Assembly (NCBI RefSeq): GCF_001612905.1
Contig: NZ_BDBI01000035.1
Location: 1 to 64,000, forward strand
Reading direction: 5' to 3'
Source: Nocardia ignorata NBRC 108230
GTDB lineage: Bacteria > Actinomycetota > Actinomycetes > Mycobacteriales > Mycobacteriaceae
DNA: 64,000 nt
Below, in pieces: positions 48,460 through 57,919 of this stretch. Under the pieces are notes generated by a model. That model did not search any database. It was given only the letters and a program-made list of their open reading frames with translations, and was not told the origin of the DNA. Each line of letters opens with the position of its first letter. The first letter of the stretch is position 1. Position numbers and translations under genes: made by a program.

Positions 48460-49587
48460 ATGCGATTGGTCATCATCGGTGGTGGGATTCTCGGCACGGC
48501 GCACGCCTGGGCCGCGATAGCCCGCGGCCACGAGGTCGTCCACCTGGAACGCGAACGCGAGGCGCGCGGCGCGACGGTCCGCAACTTCGGCCTGGTCTGG
48601 GTATCCGGGCGGTCGGCGGGCGAGCTGGAACTCACGCTGCGTTCGCGCGAGCTGTGGGAGGAGATCGGCGGTCGGGTCGCGGGTGTCGGTTTCCGGCCCG
48701 CCGGGTCCATCACCCTGGTCCGCACGCCGGCGGAGCTGGCCGTCGCCGAGGCCGCCACGGCGGGGCCGACCGCGGCCGATCGCGGTTTCACCCTGCTCGA
48801 ACCCGAGCAGGTGCTGGCGCACAACCCGGCGCTGCGGGGCAAATACCTGGCCGGCCTGCACTGTTCGGCCGACGCGGCGGTGGAGTCGCGGCAGGCGTTG
48901 CCCGCGTTGCGCGCCCACATGGCCGCGAGCGGTCGCTACACCTTCCACGAGTCGACCGAGGCCCGGTCGGTTACCGATACCGGCGCCGGTGCGGTGGTGC
49001 TCGACGATCAGGGCCGCCGTCACGAGGCCGACCTGGTCGTGCACTGCCCAGGAGCGGCGCATTCCGGGCTCACCCGGGAACTGGCCGGTGTGCTGCCGGT
49101 GCGCCGGGTGCGGTTGCAGATGATGCAGACCGAGCCGCTCGGCGAAGCACTCACCACGGCGATCGCCGACGGTGACAGCTTCCGCTACTACCCGGGTTTC
49201 GCGGGCCCACAGGTGGATTCGCTCGCGCGCGAGCAGTCGCAGACGGCCACCGCCGCCGAGCACAAGATGCAGCTGCTGTGTGTGCAGCGGTTGCACGGCG
49301 GGCTGACCATCGGCGATACCCACGAATACACCGAACCGTTCGCCTTCGACGTCGACGAAGCGCCCTACGACCACCTCACCGAGGTGACCGAGGAGCTGCT
49401 CGGCCGCAAGCTGCCACGGGTGGTACGCCGCTGGGCGGGTGTCTACAGCCAGAGCGTCGATCCGGACGCCATCGTCACCCGGGTGCGGGCCGACACCAAC
49501 GTGTGGGTGGTGACCGGCCCCGGCGGTCGCGGAATGACGCTCGGCCCCGCGCTCGGCGAACAAACCGCCGACGAGATCGGACTGTGA
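48460..49587 (+). CDS. TIGR03364-family FAD-dependent amine oxidase
   Basis: A 375-residue FAD-dependent oxidoreductase of the glycine-oxidase/DAO fold. The N-terminal dinucleotide motif VIIGGGILGTAHAWAAIARG binds FAD, followed by NFGLVWVSGRSAGELELTLR, and the C-terminal GPGGRGMTLGPALGEQ contacts the isoalloxazine. The family TIGR03364 is associated with phosphonate genes and is believed to oxidise N-methyl- or 2-aminoethylphosphonate to phosphonoacetaldehyde. This fits the next gene, a phosphonatase-like hydrolase. First gene of the operon; its promoter lies across operator 2. Confidence 0.88.
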   Translation: MRLVIIGGGILGTAHAWAAIARGHEVVHLEREREARGATVRNFGLVWVSGRSAGELELTLRSRELWEEIGGRVAGVGFRPAGSITLVRTPAELAVAEAATAGPTAADRGFTLLEPEQVLAHNPALRGKYLAGLHCSADAAVESRQALPALRAHMAASGRYTFHESTEARSVTDTGAGAVVLDDQGRRHEADLVVHCPGAAHSGLTRELAGVLPVRRVRLQMMQTEPLGEALTTAIADGDSFRYYPGFAGPQVDSLAREQSQTATAAEHKMQLLCVQRLHGGLTIGDTHEYTEPFAFDVDEAPYDHLTEVTEELLGRKLPRVVRRWAGVYSQSVDPDAIVTRVRADTNVWVVTGPGGRGMTLGPALGEQTADEIGL

Positions 49588-49595
49588 GGATCACC

Positions 49596-50276
49596 ATGCA
49601 TCACAACAACATTCAGCTCGCCGTGCTCGACATGGCCGGTACCACCGTCGCCGACGGCGGATTGGTGCTTCGCGCCTTCGAGGAGGCGGCTACCGCGGTC
49701 GGGATCGAGGCCGACGGCCCACGTCGCGAGGCGGCCCGCCGATACGTGCTCGACACCATGGGGCAGTCCAAGATCGAGGTCTTCCGTGCGCTGCTCGGTG
49801 ACGAGGACGCGGCCCAGGCAGGTAATCGCGCCTTCGAGGCGGCCTACGACGCGCTCGTCGGCGAGGCCGACATCGCGCCCGTACCCGGTGCGGTAGAGGC
49901 GATCACGGCCCTGCGCGACGCGGGTGTCCGGGTGGCGCTCACCACCGGGTTCAGCCGCGGCACCCAGGACAAGCTGCTGTCCGCGCTCGGCTGGGCCGAG
50001 CTGGCCGACCTCACCCTCGCCCCGTCCGACGCCGGCCGTGGCCGTCCCTACCCGGACATGGTGCTCACCGCGGCTCTGCGCCTGCGGGTCGACGCGGTCG
50101 ACCGGATCGCCGTCCTCGGCGACACCACCAGCGATATCGCGACCGGTCTGGCGGCCGGGGCGCGCATCGTCGCGGGCACCCTGACCGGCGCGCACAGCGC
50201 GGCACAGCTGCGAGAGGCGGGCGCCACCCACGTCATCGACTCCGTCGCCGACTTCCCCGCCCTGCTGCTCGCCTGA
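49596..50276 (+). CDS. phosphonatase-like HAD hydrolase (TIGR03351)
   Basis: A 226-residue HAD-superfamily hydrolase that would cleave phosphonoacetaldehyde to acetaldehyde and phosphate. The nucleophile motif LDMAGTTVADG (Asp12, with Ala14) has the Ala typical of PhnX, and MGQSKIEVFRALL carries Lys59 at the place of the Schiff-base Lys of B. cereus phosphonatase. GRPYPDMVL and LGDTTSDIATGLAAG supply the remaining motifs. It starts 8 nt after the oxidase and shares its operon. Together the two make a plausible two-step aminophosphonate degradation. Confidence 0.88.
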   Translation: MHHNNIQLAVLDMAGTTVADGGLVLRAFEEAATAVGIEADGPRREAARRYVLDTMGQSKIEVFRALLGDEDAAQAGNRAFEAAYDALVGEADIAPVPGAVEAITALRDAGVRVALTTGFSRGTQDKLLSALGWAELADLTLAPSDAGRGRPYPDMVLTAALRLRVDAVDRIAVLGDTTSDIATGLAAGARIVAGTLTGAHSAAQLREAGATHVIDSVADFPALLLA

Positions 50277-50337
50277 ACTTGCGTCGCGGCGACCGCCGCG
50301 GCGAATGCACCTCCGTGAAACGAAAGTTGTTGTCATC

Positions 50338-51384
50338 GTGCGTACTTCCCTCACCAGACGCCGCCTCGCGCGCACCGCGTTGCTGCTGGCAGGCGTCACC
50401 GCCGTCGCGTTCTCCTCGGCGTGTGGCGGCACCGGAACCGAGTCGGCCGACGGCCGCACCGTCACCGTGTACTCCGCCGACGGCGTCGGCGGCTGGTACA
50501 AGAACCGCTTCGACGAGTTCACCGAGCGGACCGGGATCGCGGTGAACCTGGTCGAGGCCGGGTCGGGCGAGGTGGTCAACCGGGTCGACAAGGAACAGTC
50601 CAATCCGCAGGCCGACATCGTGGTCACCCTGCCGCCGTTCATCCAGAAGGCCGAGCAGTCGGGTCTGCTGCAGCCCAGCGGTATCGACACCGCCGCGATC
50701 CCGGCCGCCGACAAGGATCCCGACGGCAACTACGTGACGATGGCCAACAACTTCCTGTGCTTCATCGCCAACCCGTCGGTCGATGCCGCCGCGCTCACCT
50801 GGGACGACCTGCTGAAGCCGGAGTTCAAGGGCAAGCTGCAGTACTCGACGCCCGGCCAGGCCGGTGACGGCACGGCGGTGCTCGTGCTGCTGCAGCAGTT
50901 GCGCGGCAAGCAGGGTGCGCTGGACTACCTGGCGGCGTTGCAGGCCAACAATGTCGGCCCGTCGTCGTCGACCGGCAAGCTGCAGGCCAAGGTCGACAAG
51001 GGTGAGTTGCTCATCGCCAACGGCGACGTGCAGATGAACCTCACCACGGTGAAGGAGAAGGGTTCGAAGTTCAACGTCTTCTTCCCCGCCGCCGACGGCA
51101 AGCGTTCCACCGTGGCGGTGCCGTACATGATGGGTCTTGCCAAGGGCGCGCCGCACAAGGGCGACGCCACCGAGCTGATGCGGTTCCTGATGGCGCCCGA
51201 GGCGCAGGCAGCGCTCGGACCCGAGGCGTTCGCGGTGTCGCCGCGTACCGATGTGCCCGCGCCCGCCGAGGGCGGTCCCGCCGCGGCGATGCGTGGTGTC
51301 GACGTGGTTCCGGTCGACTGGAACACGGTGCTCACCGAGCTGGATGCGGATCTCGCGGCATACCAGAAGGCAACCGGCAGCTGA
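50338..51384 (+). CDS. aminoethylphosphonate-type ABC transporter substrate-binding lipoprotein
   Basis: A 348-residue lipoprotein (signal peptide RRRLARTALLLAGVTAVAFS, lipobox FSSAC) of the iron/phosphonate-type solute-binding family (VTVYSADGVGGWYKNRFDEF, EAGSGEVVNRVDKEQSNPQA, MANNFLCFIANP). It would deliver 2-aminoethylphosphonate or a relative to the two permeases encoded downstream. The start is uncertain: GTG 50338 gives a standard signal peptide, while ATG 50305 adds 11 residues. The ligand assignment rests on the operon context. Confidence 0.85.
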   Translation: MRTSLTRRRLARTALLLAGVTAVAFSSACGGTGTESADGRTVTVYSADGVGGWYKNRFDEFTERTGIAVNLVEAGSGEVVNRVDKEQSNPQADIVVTLPPFIQKAEQSGLLQPSGIDTAAIPAADKDPDGNYVTMANNFLCFIANPSVDAAALTWDDLLKPEFKGKLQYSTPGQAGDGTAVLVLLQQLRGKQGALDYLAALQANNVGPSSSTGKLQAKVDKGELLIANGDVQMNLTTVKEKGSKFNVFFPAADGKRSTVAVPYMMGLAKGAPHKGDATELMRFLMAPEAQAALGPEAFAVSPRTDVPAPAEGGPAAAMRGVDVVPVDWNTVLTELDADLAAYQKATGS

Positions 51385-51408
51385 AATCCCCTGTAAAAGG
51401 AGTCGACA

Positions 51409-52596
51409 ATGTCCGATGGTGACGTGCGCACGGGGTCCGTCGTTTCGGCCGGTGCCACCACGACCGAACCGGCGATCGTGTTCGACAGGGTCGGTGTCAG
51501 CTACGGCCGGGGCGGCAAGGCCGCTGTCGCGCTGGCCGACTTCAGCCTGCGCGTCGCCGTCGGCGAGACGGTGGCATTGCTCGGCCCGAGTGGGTCGGGC
51601 AAGTCGACCGCGCTCAAGGCGCTGGCCGGATTCGTTCGTCCCACGTCGGGTTCGGTGCGGTTGGCCGGACGCGATGTCACCGCGTTGTCGCCCGCCAAGC
51701 GGGGGATCGGCGTGGTCGTGCAGTCGTACGCGCTGTTCCCGCACATGAGCGTGCACAGCAATGTGGCGTTCGGGTTGAAATCGCAGCGGGTGCCGCGCGC
51801 CGAGATCGGGCCGCGCGTCACCGAGGCCTTGGAGATGGTCGGCATGGGTGGCTATGCCGAGCGTCTGCCGAGGGAACTGTCGGGTGGTCAGCAGCAGCGG
51901 GTGGCGATCGCCCGTGCGCTGGCCATCCGGCCGAGGGTGCTGCTGCTCGACGAACCACTCGCCGCCCTCGACGCGCAGTTGCGGCACTCGATGCTCGGCG
52001 AATTGCAGCAATTGCGGAAGGCGTTGCCCGACACGGCGATGCTGTACGTCACCCACGATCAGGCCGAGGCGCTCGCCCTGGCCGACCGGATCGCGGTGAT
52101 GCGTGATTCCCGCCTCGTCGACATCGACACCGCCGAAAACCTCTGGCAGCGACCACCTTCCGACTTCACCGCCGGGTTCCTCGGTGGGGCGAACCTGGTG
52201 CCGTGCACGGTGAAGCATGTCACCGGGACGGCGGCGCTGGTCAGCGCGGGAACGTCGACGCTGCGTGCCCAGGCGCCGGTGCCCGGTGTCGGGCAGGACG
52301 AGTGGAAGCCGGACGACGCCGCGCTGCTGTGCGTGCGCCCGCACACCATCACCCTCGGCAAGACCTCGGATCGCGATGCTTTGCGTGCCACCGTGCGCAG
52401 TGCGGTGTGGCGTGGGGCGTCGACCCGGGTCGAGCTGGATGTCGACGGGTTGCCATCCGTGCTCGCCGCCGACGTGCCCGGACACTTCACCGCTGCGGTG
52501 GGTGCGGTGGTTGGGGTCGTCTTGCCCGATCCGGCCGGTGTGTTGATCGCGAACACGATCGGCGCGAGTTCTCGCGGTGAGGGATCGGCATCATGA
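51409..52596 (+). CDS. phosphonate ABC transporter ATP-binding protein (PhnT-like)
   Basis: A 395-residue ABC ATPase with Walker A LLGPSGSGKSTALKALAG, signature ELSGGQQQRVAIARAL, Walker B VLLLDEPLAALD and the switch His in LYVTHDQAEALALADR. A C-terminal TOBE-like domain of about 130 residues follows, typical of spermidine/phosphonate-type importers. The ATG has AAAGGAG upstream. It energises the import of the aminophosphonate substrate. Confidence 0.92.
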   Translation: MSDGDVRTGSVVSAGATTTEPAIVFDRVGVSYGRGGKAAVALADFSLRVAVGETVALLGPSGSGKSTALKALAGFVRPTSGSVRLAGRDVTALSPAKRGIGVVVQSYALFPHMSVHSNVAFGLKSQRVPRAEIGPRVTEALEMVGMGGYAERLPRELSGGQQQRVAIARALAIRPRVLLLDEPLAALDAQLRHSMLGELQQLRKALPDTAMLYVTHDQAEALALADRIAVMRDSRLVDIDTAENLWQRPPSDFTAGFLGGANLVPCTVKHVTGTAALVSAGTSTLRAQAPVPGVGQDEWKPDDAALLCVRPHTITLGKTSDRDALRATVRSAVWRGASTRVELDVDGLPSVLAADVPGHFTAAVGAVVGVVLPDPAGVLIANTIGASSRGEGSAS

Positions 52597-52666
52597 TGTC
52601 AGTTGGATTCTTTGCGGTGATCGGACACGACTTCGGTCTGTGCCACGACGATGGCGAGGTGCGGTG

Positions 52667-53560
52667 ATGAGTGCGCCGGTGCTGGATCCGCCTGGAGCCG
52701 TCAAGCCAGAAGCCGGTGGTACGCAGCGCTCATGGGTGCCCGTGCTCTGGGTTCTGCCGCCCGTGCTCATCGTGCTCGGTATCGCCGGCTATCCGATTCT
52801 CCGGGTCCTCACGGAGTCGACGCGCACGCCCACCGGACGCGGAACCGAGATGTGGTCGACGGTCCTCGGCTCGGCGGCGTTCCAGGATGCGTTGTGGCGC
52901 ACCATCTCCATCGCCGTGTGCTCGACGTTCGGCTGCCTGGTGCTCGGCATGTTCCTGGCGATCGTGCTCGCGTTCGTGCCGTTCGCCGGTTCGGGGGTGG
53001 TCGGCCGGCTCATCGACACCATCCTCACGCTGCCGTCGTTCCTCATCACCCTGGCCTTCACCTTCCTCTACGGCACGGCGGGGGCGGTGAACGCGTTGAT
53101 CGCCGAATTGACCGGGGCGACAACGCCGGTCATCGATTTTCTCACCACGCCGCTGGGCGTGATCCTCGCCGAGATCACCTTCTTCACCCCGTTCGTGGTG
53201 CGACCCGTGCTCGCCGCGTTCGCGCAACTGCCGCGCGAACAGCTCGATGTGGCGGCCAGTCTCGGCGCCTCGCCGTGGCGGGTGCTGCGCCAGGTGGTGC
53301 TGCCCGAAGCGTGGCCCGCGCTGGCGGCCGGCGGCAGCCTCGTGTTGCTGCTGACGCTCAACGAGTTCGGCATCGTGCTGTTCACCGGCGCCAAGGGTGT
53401 CATCACGCTGCCCGCGTTGATCTACACCCGCGGCATCGTCACCTTCGACCTGCCCGGCGCCGCCGTCCTCGCCACCGTGCAGGTGGTGCTGTCGCTCACC
53501 CTGTACCTCACCTACCGGCTGGTGTTCGCCCGGTTCATCGCCCGTCCGAAGGAGGACTGA
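52667..53560 (+). CDS. phosphonate ABC transporter permease 1
   Basis: A 297-residue binding-protein-dependent permease with six membrane spans (VLWVLPPVLIVLGIAGYPIL, TISIAVCSTFGCLVLGMFLA and so on) and the cytoplasmic EAA-like loop LDVAASLGASPWRVLRQVVL that contacts the ATPase. The ATG is chosen over a longer reading because GAGGTG lies just upstream. It is separated from the ATPase gene by 70 nt, and its partner follows after 2 nt. Confidence 0.9.
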   Translation: MSAPVLDPPGAVKPEAGGTQRSWVPVLWVLPPVLIVLGIAGYPILRVLTESTRTPTGRGTEMWSTVLGSAAFQDALWRTISIAVCSTFGCLVLGMFLAIVLAFVPFAGSGVVGRLIDTILTLPSFLITLAFTFLYGTAGAVNALIAELTGATTPVIDFLTTPLGVILAEITFFTPFVVRPVLAAFAQLPREQLDVAASLGASPWRVLRQVVLPEAWPALAAGGSLVLLLTLNEFGIVLFTGAKGVITLPALIYTRGIVTFDLPGAAVLATVQVVLSLTLYLTYRLVFARFIARPKED

Positions 53561-53562
53561 TC

Positions 53563-54360
53563 GTGCTCGTCTGGACTCCGCGCGGGAAACTGTTGGTACT
53601 CACCACCTTCGGGCTCGTGGTGACGGTGGTCTTCGTCGCTCCGATCGCGACGGTGGTTCTCGCCGCGCTCGCGGGCAGCTGGACCGGCCCGCTTCCGGCG
53701 GACCTCGGTTTCGCCAATCTCGGCAGCGCTGTGCGCGGTGAACAGGCCGCGAGCCTGTCGGTGAGCCTGCAGACCGCGCTGATCTCGGGCGCGGTCGCCC
53801 TGGCCGTCGGCAGCTGGGCGGCCCTCGCGGCCCGTGAAGCGCCCACCTGGTTGCGTCGCCTCACCGACGCCGTCTTCCACCTGCCGGTCGCGGTGCCCTC
53901 GGTGGCCATCGGCCTCGGCGTCCTCATCGCCTTCAACGAACGTCCGCTGCTGCTGGGCGGCACCAGGTGGATCGTCATCCTGGCTCATACCGTCCTGGTC
54001 TTCGCCTACGCCTTCAGTGCCATCTCCGCCGCCCTCGACCGCCTCGACCCCGCGTACCGCCAAGCCGCCGAATCCCTCGGTGCAGGCCCCCTGCGCGTCC
54101 TGACCCAGATCACGCTGCCCCTGCTGCTCCCCGCCCTCGGCGCCGCCGCAGGCCTCTCGATCGCTCTGTCTATGGGCGAACTAGGCGCCACCATCATGGT
54201 GTACCCCGCCACCTGGAAAACCCTGCCGGTCAGCATCTTCGCCCAGACCGACCGTGGAGAAGTCTTCGACGCCGCCGCCGCGACAACGATCCTCGTCACG
54301 GTGACCCTCGTGGTACTGGTCGTCCTCGGCCGGTTGCGCGGCCGCGCCGCGCTCCGCTGA
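53563..54360 (+). CDS. phosphonate ABC transporter permease 2
   Basis: A 265-residue permease with about six spans and the EAA loop YRQAAESLGAGPLRVLTQIT. The GTG start has GGAGGA 6 nt upstream. It forms a heterodimer with the preceding permease in the usual PhnU/PhnV-like arrangement. Last gene of the phosphonate operon; no clear terminator follows. Confidence 0.9.
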   Translation: MLVWTPRGKLLVLTTFGLVVTVVFVAPIATVVLAALAGSWTGPLPADLGFANLGSAVRGEQAASLSVSLQTALISGAVALAVGSWAALAAREAPTWLRRLTDAVFHLPVAVPSVAIGLGVLIAFNERPLLLGGTRWIVILAHTVLVFAYAFSAISAALDRLDPAYRQAAESLGAGPLRVLTQITLPLLLPALGAAAGLSIALSMGELGATIMVYPATWKTLPVSIFAQTDRGEVFDAAAATTILVTVTLVVLVVLGRLRGRAALR

Positions 54361-54528
54361 TCCGGCACCGGGACGCGTCGTCGATTCCCGGCGGGTATCG
54401 ACGAGCTGTCCGGCCCACGTGACGGTTACGATCTGCATCTGTTGGAATCCGAAAAGGGGGGTGCCGGTGTCCGATCGGAGTCCGGGAACGCGCGAATGCC
54501 GATCGACCCGGTCGGGGGTCGGTGCGTC

Positions 54529-55230
54529 GTGAACTATCCACAGCAGCCGCCGTACCCGCCTCCCGGCGGCGCTCAGTTCCAGCCACAGCCTTGGTACCCG
54601 CCCCCGCAGCAATATGCCGCACCGTACCCACACCGGCCGACGCAATGGCCGCCGGTTCCGCCGCCGAAGTCCGGTAGTAGCACCTGGATCGTGCTGGCAG
54701 GCGTGGTGGTTGTCATCCTGCTCGTCGTGGCTGCGGTCGTCGCTATCCGCTCGTGGAATCGATCGCAGCTGGATCCGATGCAACGTGTTTTTCCGGGGCT
54801 CTTGCCGGAGGAGCGCTATGAGGGGACGGGTTTCCAGGACACACGGTGTACCCGGGGGACCGCGCAAGAGCCGCCGTCGACAACGACGGGCGGGCCGCCG
54901 ATGCCTGCGGCACTCCTCGCCTCCGGCTGGGACCATGCCTGGGGGTGTGTCAACTCCGGCGGCGAACCCACCTTCACCATCCTGCAGTTCACCGGTCCGA
55001 ACGAAGTACGGGATGTGCTCGGCCGCATTCCGGGCGCCCGCCAGTCGTCCGGAACCAATGATGGGGTCGCCTACACGAACTACCAAGCCAGCGGGGACAA
55101 CGGGCGCCCTTACATGTTCACGTCCTTCCCCGGTGACTCCGAACGGGATCTCTTCCTGATCTACACCTACGGAACCGATTTCCAGGATCAGCTCGATTCC
55201 TGGATCAAGCACACCGCCCCGCTCGGCTGA
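54529..55230 (+). CDS. proline-rich single-span membrane protein
   Basis: A 233-residue protein: a Pro/Gln/Tyr-rich N-terminus (PQQPPYPPPGGAQFQPQPWY), one membrane span (SSTWIVLAGVVVVILLVVAA) and an extracellular domain of about 130 residues with two Cys (TRCTRG, AWGCVNSG). The external domain resembles the sensor-like domains of other Nocardia membrane proteins, including the one on the first kinase at 31441, in general shape only. The GTG at 54529 is chosen by comparison with similar Pro-rich proteins; alternative starts at 54442 and 54496 exist. No function is assigned. Confidence 0.7.
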   Translation: MNYPQQPPYPPPGGAQFQPQPWYPPPQQYAAPYPHRPTQWPPVPPPKSGSSTWIVLAGVVVVILLVVAAVVAIRSWNRSQLDPMQRVFPGLLPEERYEGTGFQDTRCTRGTAQEPPSTTTGGPPMPAALLASGWDHAWGCVNSGGEPTFTILQFTGPNEVRDVLGRIPGARQSSGTNDGVAYTNYQASGDNGRPYMFTSFPGDSERDLFLIYTYGTDFQDQLDSWIKHTAPLG

Positions 55231-55240
55231 TGGGCCTCGG

Positions 55241-56005
55241 CTAGAGAAGTGCGGCGGCGTCTACCGAGGTCAGGCCGCCGTCGACGCGTAGGTCGTGGCC
55301 GTTGACGTAGGAAGCCTCGGCGGAGGCGAGGAACGCGACGGCGGCGGCGATGTCGTCGACGGTGCCGATCCGGCCGGCAGGGGAGAGGGCCGCGACTCCG
55401 GCCTGCGCCGACTCGGAGAGTTCGGCGCGGAAGGCCGGTGTGTCGATGTAGCCGGGGCTCACCGAATTGACCCGAATACGCCGTGGCGCCAATTCCGCCG
55501 CGAGCGTGCGCGTCAGATTGTGCACTGCCGCCTTACTCGCCGAATACAACGCCGCACCCGGCACCCCACGGTGCAGGCCGAACGACGCGTTGATGACGAT
55601 GGAACCGTGGTCGACCAGCACCGGCAACGCCTTCTGAATCGTGAAGAACGCCCCCTTGAAATTGCTGTCGATCACCTGCCCGAACAGCTCGTCGTTCACC
55701 TGCTCGATCGACTGGAACGACCCGATCCCCGCATTGGTGAACACCACATCGAGCCGCCCGAACCGCTCGGAGATCGCCGCCATCACAGCATCGAGATCGT
55801 CGAGATCAGCCATGTCCCCGGCCACCCCGACCGCCTGATCACCCAACTCCTCGACCGCCGCATCGAGCCGCCCCTTGTCCCGGCCGGTCACCACAACCCG
55901 CCCACCCTCCTCGATCAACCGCCGCGCGGCCGCCAACCCCATCCCGCTGCTACCCCCGGTAACCAGAGCGATCTTCCCGTCGAACCGAAACCCGTTGTGC
56001 GTCAT
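55241..56005 (-). CDS. SDR-family oxidoreductase
   Basis: A 254-residue classical short-chain dehydrogenase/reductase. The cofactor motif is ALVTGGSSGMGLAAARRL, NAG in FTNAGIGSFQSIEQ, catalytic Ser in VINASFGLHRG and YxxxK in AALYSASKAA; GYIDTPAFR and GHDLRVDGGL are usual C-terminal motifs. The Arg-rich loop VVVTGRDKGRLD suggests NADP(H) preference. Substrate unknown. Start at MTHNGF; a longer reading upstream has no ribosome site. Confidence 0.9.
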   Translation of the reverse strand: MTHNGFRFDGKIALVTGGSSGMGLAAARRLIEEGGRVVVTGRDKGRLDAAVEELGDQAVGVAGDMADLDDLDAVMAAISERFGRLDVVFTNAGIGSFQSIEQVNDELFGQVIDSNFKGAFFTIQKALPVLVDHGSIVINASFGLHRGVPGAALYSASKAAVHNLTRTLAAELAPRRIRVNSVSPGYIDTPAFRAELSESAQAGVAALSPAGRIGTVDDIAAAVAFLASAEASYVNGHDLRVDGGLTSVDAAALL

Positions 56006-56125
56006 GCACTCACCTTGCGCCTCCGCTGGGAAGACAAACAGTGCGCGTTTATCAGGGGTGTGCCACCACCACCCTGACGGCACAGAACGGCGGATGCTCA
56101 GCGCGAGACCAGCTTCTTCCCCGTG

Positions 56126-56893
56126 CTAGCGGGGAGCGCGGGCGCAGACCCGAACAGTGGGTGGTGCGTACAGCCACCGCTGTTCGTCATCCAATTCTCG
56201 CTGCGCCACCGCGATCGTCTCGCGTGGGACTCCGTGGGCTACCAGAGCTTCGTGCGCCTGTGCCCAGGTGAGGCTCCACATGCGAGCCATCGGTGAACCA
56301 CCGCGAAAGAACGGAATATCGGCGTCGGCCCGGATATCGACGAGCCCGAGCGCCGCCAACCGTGTGGGCAGGGTGCGTGCCCACGATTGGCTGGCACCCG
56401 CGGTTTCGGTGGACCGAGCGAAGGCCCGCCAGACTTCCCCGAATGCCCCCGGCATCTCACCGAGCACACCGAGCCCATCGCCTTCCTCGAGCACGAGCAC
56501 CCCGCCCGGTGCCAATGCCCGAGCCAATCTCTCCATTACGACTTGTCTTTCGGCGATGTGGAGCAGTACGAACCGGGTATGGACGAAATCGAAGGCGCCC
56601 GCGGGGAGAGGATCGGTGACGAGGTCCATCCGGACGGTTTCACCACCGAGGTCCGGCAAGTCGGTGAGATGACGCGGATCGGCGTCCACTGCCAGTACTC
56701 GGCCACCGGGCAGCGCAACGGTGCACAGCCAGCGTGCGAAAGACCCGCCACCAGCTCCGGCCTCGAGGCAACGCCAGCCGGCAGACACGCCGAGGTGTTG
56801 CGCCAGCGCGATACTCCCTGGGTCGTACGCCGCGCCGAGCAAGCTCAGACGTTCCTCCGCAAGACTCCAGTGGTTGGGCAGCGTGTAGTCCAT
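56126..56893 (-). CDS. class I SAM-dependent methyltransferase
   Basis: A 255-residue methyltransferase with the SAM-binding motif I RCLEAGAGGGSFARWL, acidic VLAVDADPRHL, and FDFVHTRFVLLHI then LAPGGVLVLEEG. The N-terminal MDYTLPNHWSLAEERLSLLG is typical of actinobacterial members of this family. Substrate unknown. The ATG is at 56893; a TTG two codons upstream is less likely. Confidence 0.87.
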   Translation of the reverse strand: MDYTLPNHWSLAEERLSLLGAAYDPGSIALAQHLGVSAGWRCLEAGAGGGSFARWLCTVALPGGRVLAVDADPRHLTDLPDLGGETVRMDLVTDPLPAGAFDFVHTRFVLLHIAERQVVMERLARALAPGGVLVLEEGDGLGVLGEMPGAFGEVWRAFARSTETAGASQSWARTLPTRLAALGLVDIRADADIPFFRGGSPMARMWSLTWAQAHEALVAHGVPRETIAVAQRELDDEQRWLYAPPTVRVCARAPR

Positions 56894-56994
56894 CCTCAAA
56901 CGCTAGGACCGTCGACCTGAACGTCAAGGTGATTCGGCGACCTCCGGCGACGCGAGTGGTCGACGCCACAGGCGACGTTTACCGCTGTTCTGTC

Positions 56995-57843
56995 TCAGGC
57001 GGATTCGGTGAGGTGGAGGTGGGGGAGGGTGGTCAGGCGGGCGTGGGTGGCTGTGCCGGGTTTCGGGTTGTAGAGGACCACGGACCAATTGGGGTTGTCG
57101 GCGACGGTGAGGGTTGTCGCGTCGAAGAACAGTTCGCCGGCTTCGGGGTGGAGTAGGGCGTTGACCGCTTGCGCGGGGACACCCACCTCGTGCCGGTCCC
57201 ACAGTTGTGCGAATTCGGGTGACGATGCCACGAGTTCTTCTGCCACACGGTCGAATTCCTCGTCGTGCGGGGCGAGTGCCGCGTCGGCACGGTAGGCCGC
57301 GACAACACCCGGCGCCGCAGCGGCCCAGATCTCGGGCAGACCACGATAGCGGGGACTGGTGAAGAAGGTGACGAGGCAGTTGTGTGGTTCCCCGTCGTCG
57401 CATCCGAAGATCCGACCGGCAAGAGTGTTGAACGCGAGGATGTTCCAGTAGCGGTCGCGCACCACGGCGGGCCCACGCTCCCACCCGTCGAGAAGCGCCC
57501 GGATTTCCGCGGTCACCTCCGTCCCCGATCCATTCGCGGGCGGCGGGTTGAGTCCGGCGAGCAAATACAGGTGCGCCCGTTCGGACTCGTTCATTCGCAG
57601 AACCCCCGCGACGGCATCCAGAACATCACCGGAGACCGAAATATCACGTCCTTGCTCGAGCCACGTATACCAAGACACCCCGACCCCCGCCAGCATCGCG
57701 ACCTCCTCGCGCCGCAACCCGGGCGTCCGCCGCCGCCCACCCACGGGCAACCCCACCTCACCGGGAGATATCCGCTCCCGCCGAGCCCGCAGAAACTCGC
57801 GCAATTGTTCACGCCGCCGAACCGATGCCGCACCGACCATCAC
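56995..57843 (-). CDS. XRE regulator with MmyB-like ligand-binding domain
   Basis: A 282-residue regulator with an N-terminal helix-turn-helix (RRREQLREFLRARRERISPG, TPGLRREEVAMLAGVGVSWY then TWLEQGRDISVSG) and a C-terminal MmyB-like PAS domain (DRYWNILAFNTLAGRIFGCD, LVTFFTSPRYR, ELWDRHEV-like segment LWDRHEVGVPAQAVNALLHP, GELFFDATTLTVADNPNWSV). Such proteins in Streptomyces and relatives bind fatty-acid-like ligands and usually control a neighbouring gene. The methyltransferase and SDR on the same strand are the nearest candidates. Confidence 0.9.
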   Translation of the reverse strand: MMVGAASVRRREQLREFLRARRERISPGEVGLPVGGRRRTPGLRREEVAMLAGVGVSWYTWLEQGRDISVSGDVLDAVAGVLRMNESERAHLYLLAGLNPPPANGSGTEVTAEIRALLDGWERGPAVVRDRYWNILAFNTLAGRIFGCDDGEPHNCLVTFFTSPRYRGLPEIWAAAAPGVVAAYRADAALAPHDEEFDRVAEELVASSPEFAQLWDRHEVGVPAQAVNALLHPEAGELFFDATTLTVADNPNWSVVLYNPKPGTATHARLTTLPHLHLTESA

Positions 57844-57919
57844 TCCAACGTAGTCACCTGCGCCGGTGCCGCGCTGAGCGCGGAGCGCGGAGCCGAGGTC
57901 GGACCGCGGGCGTGCGGTG

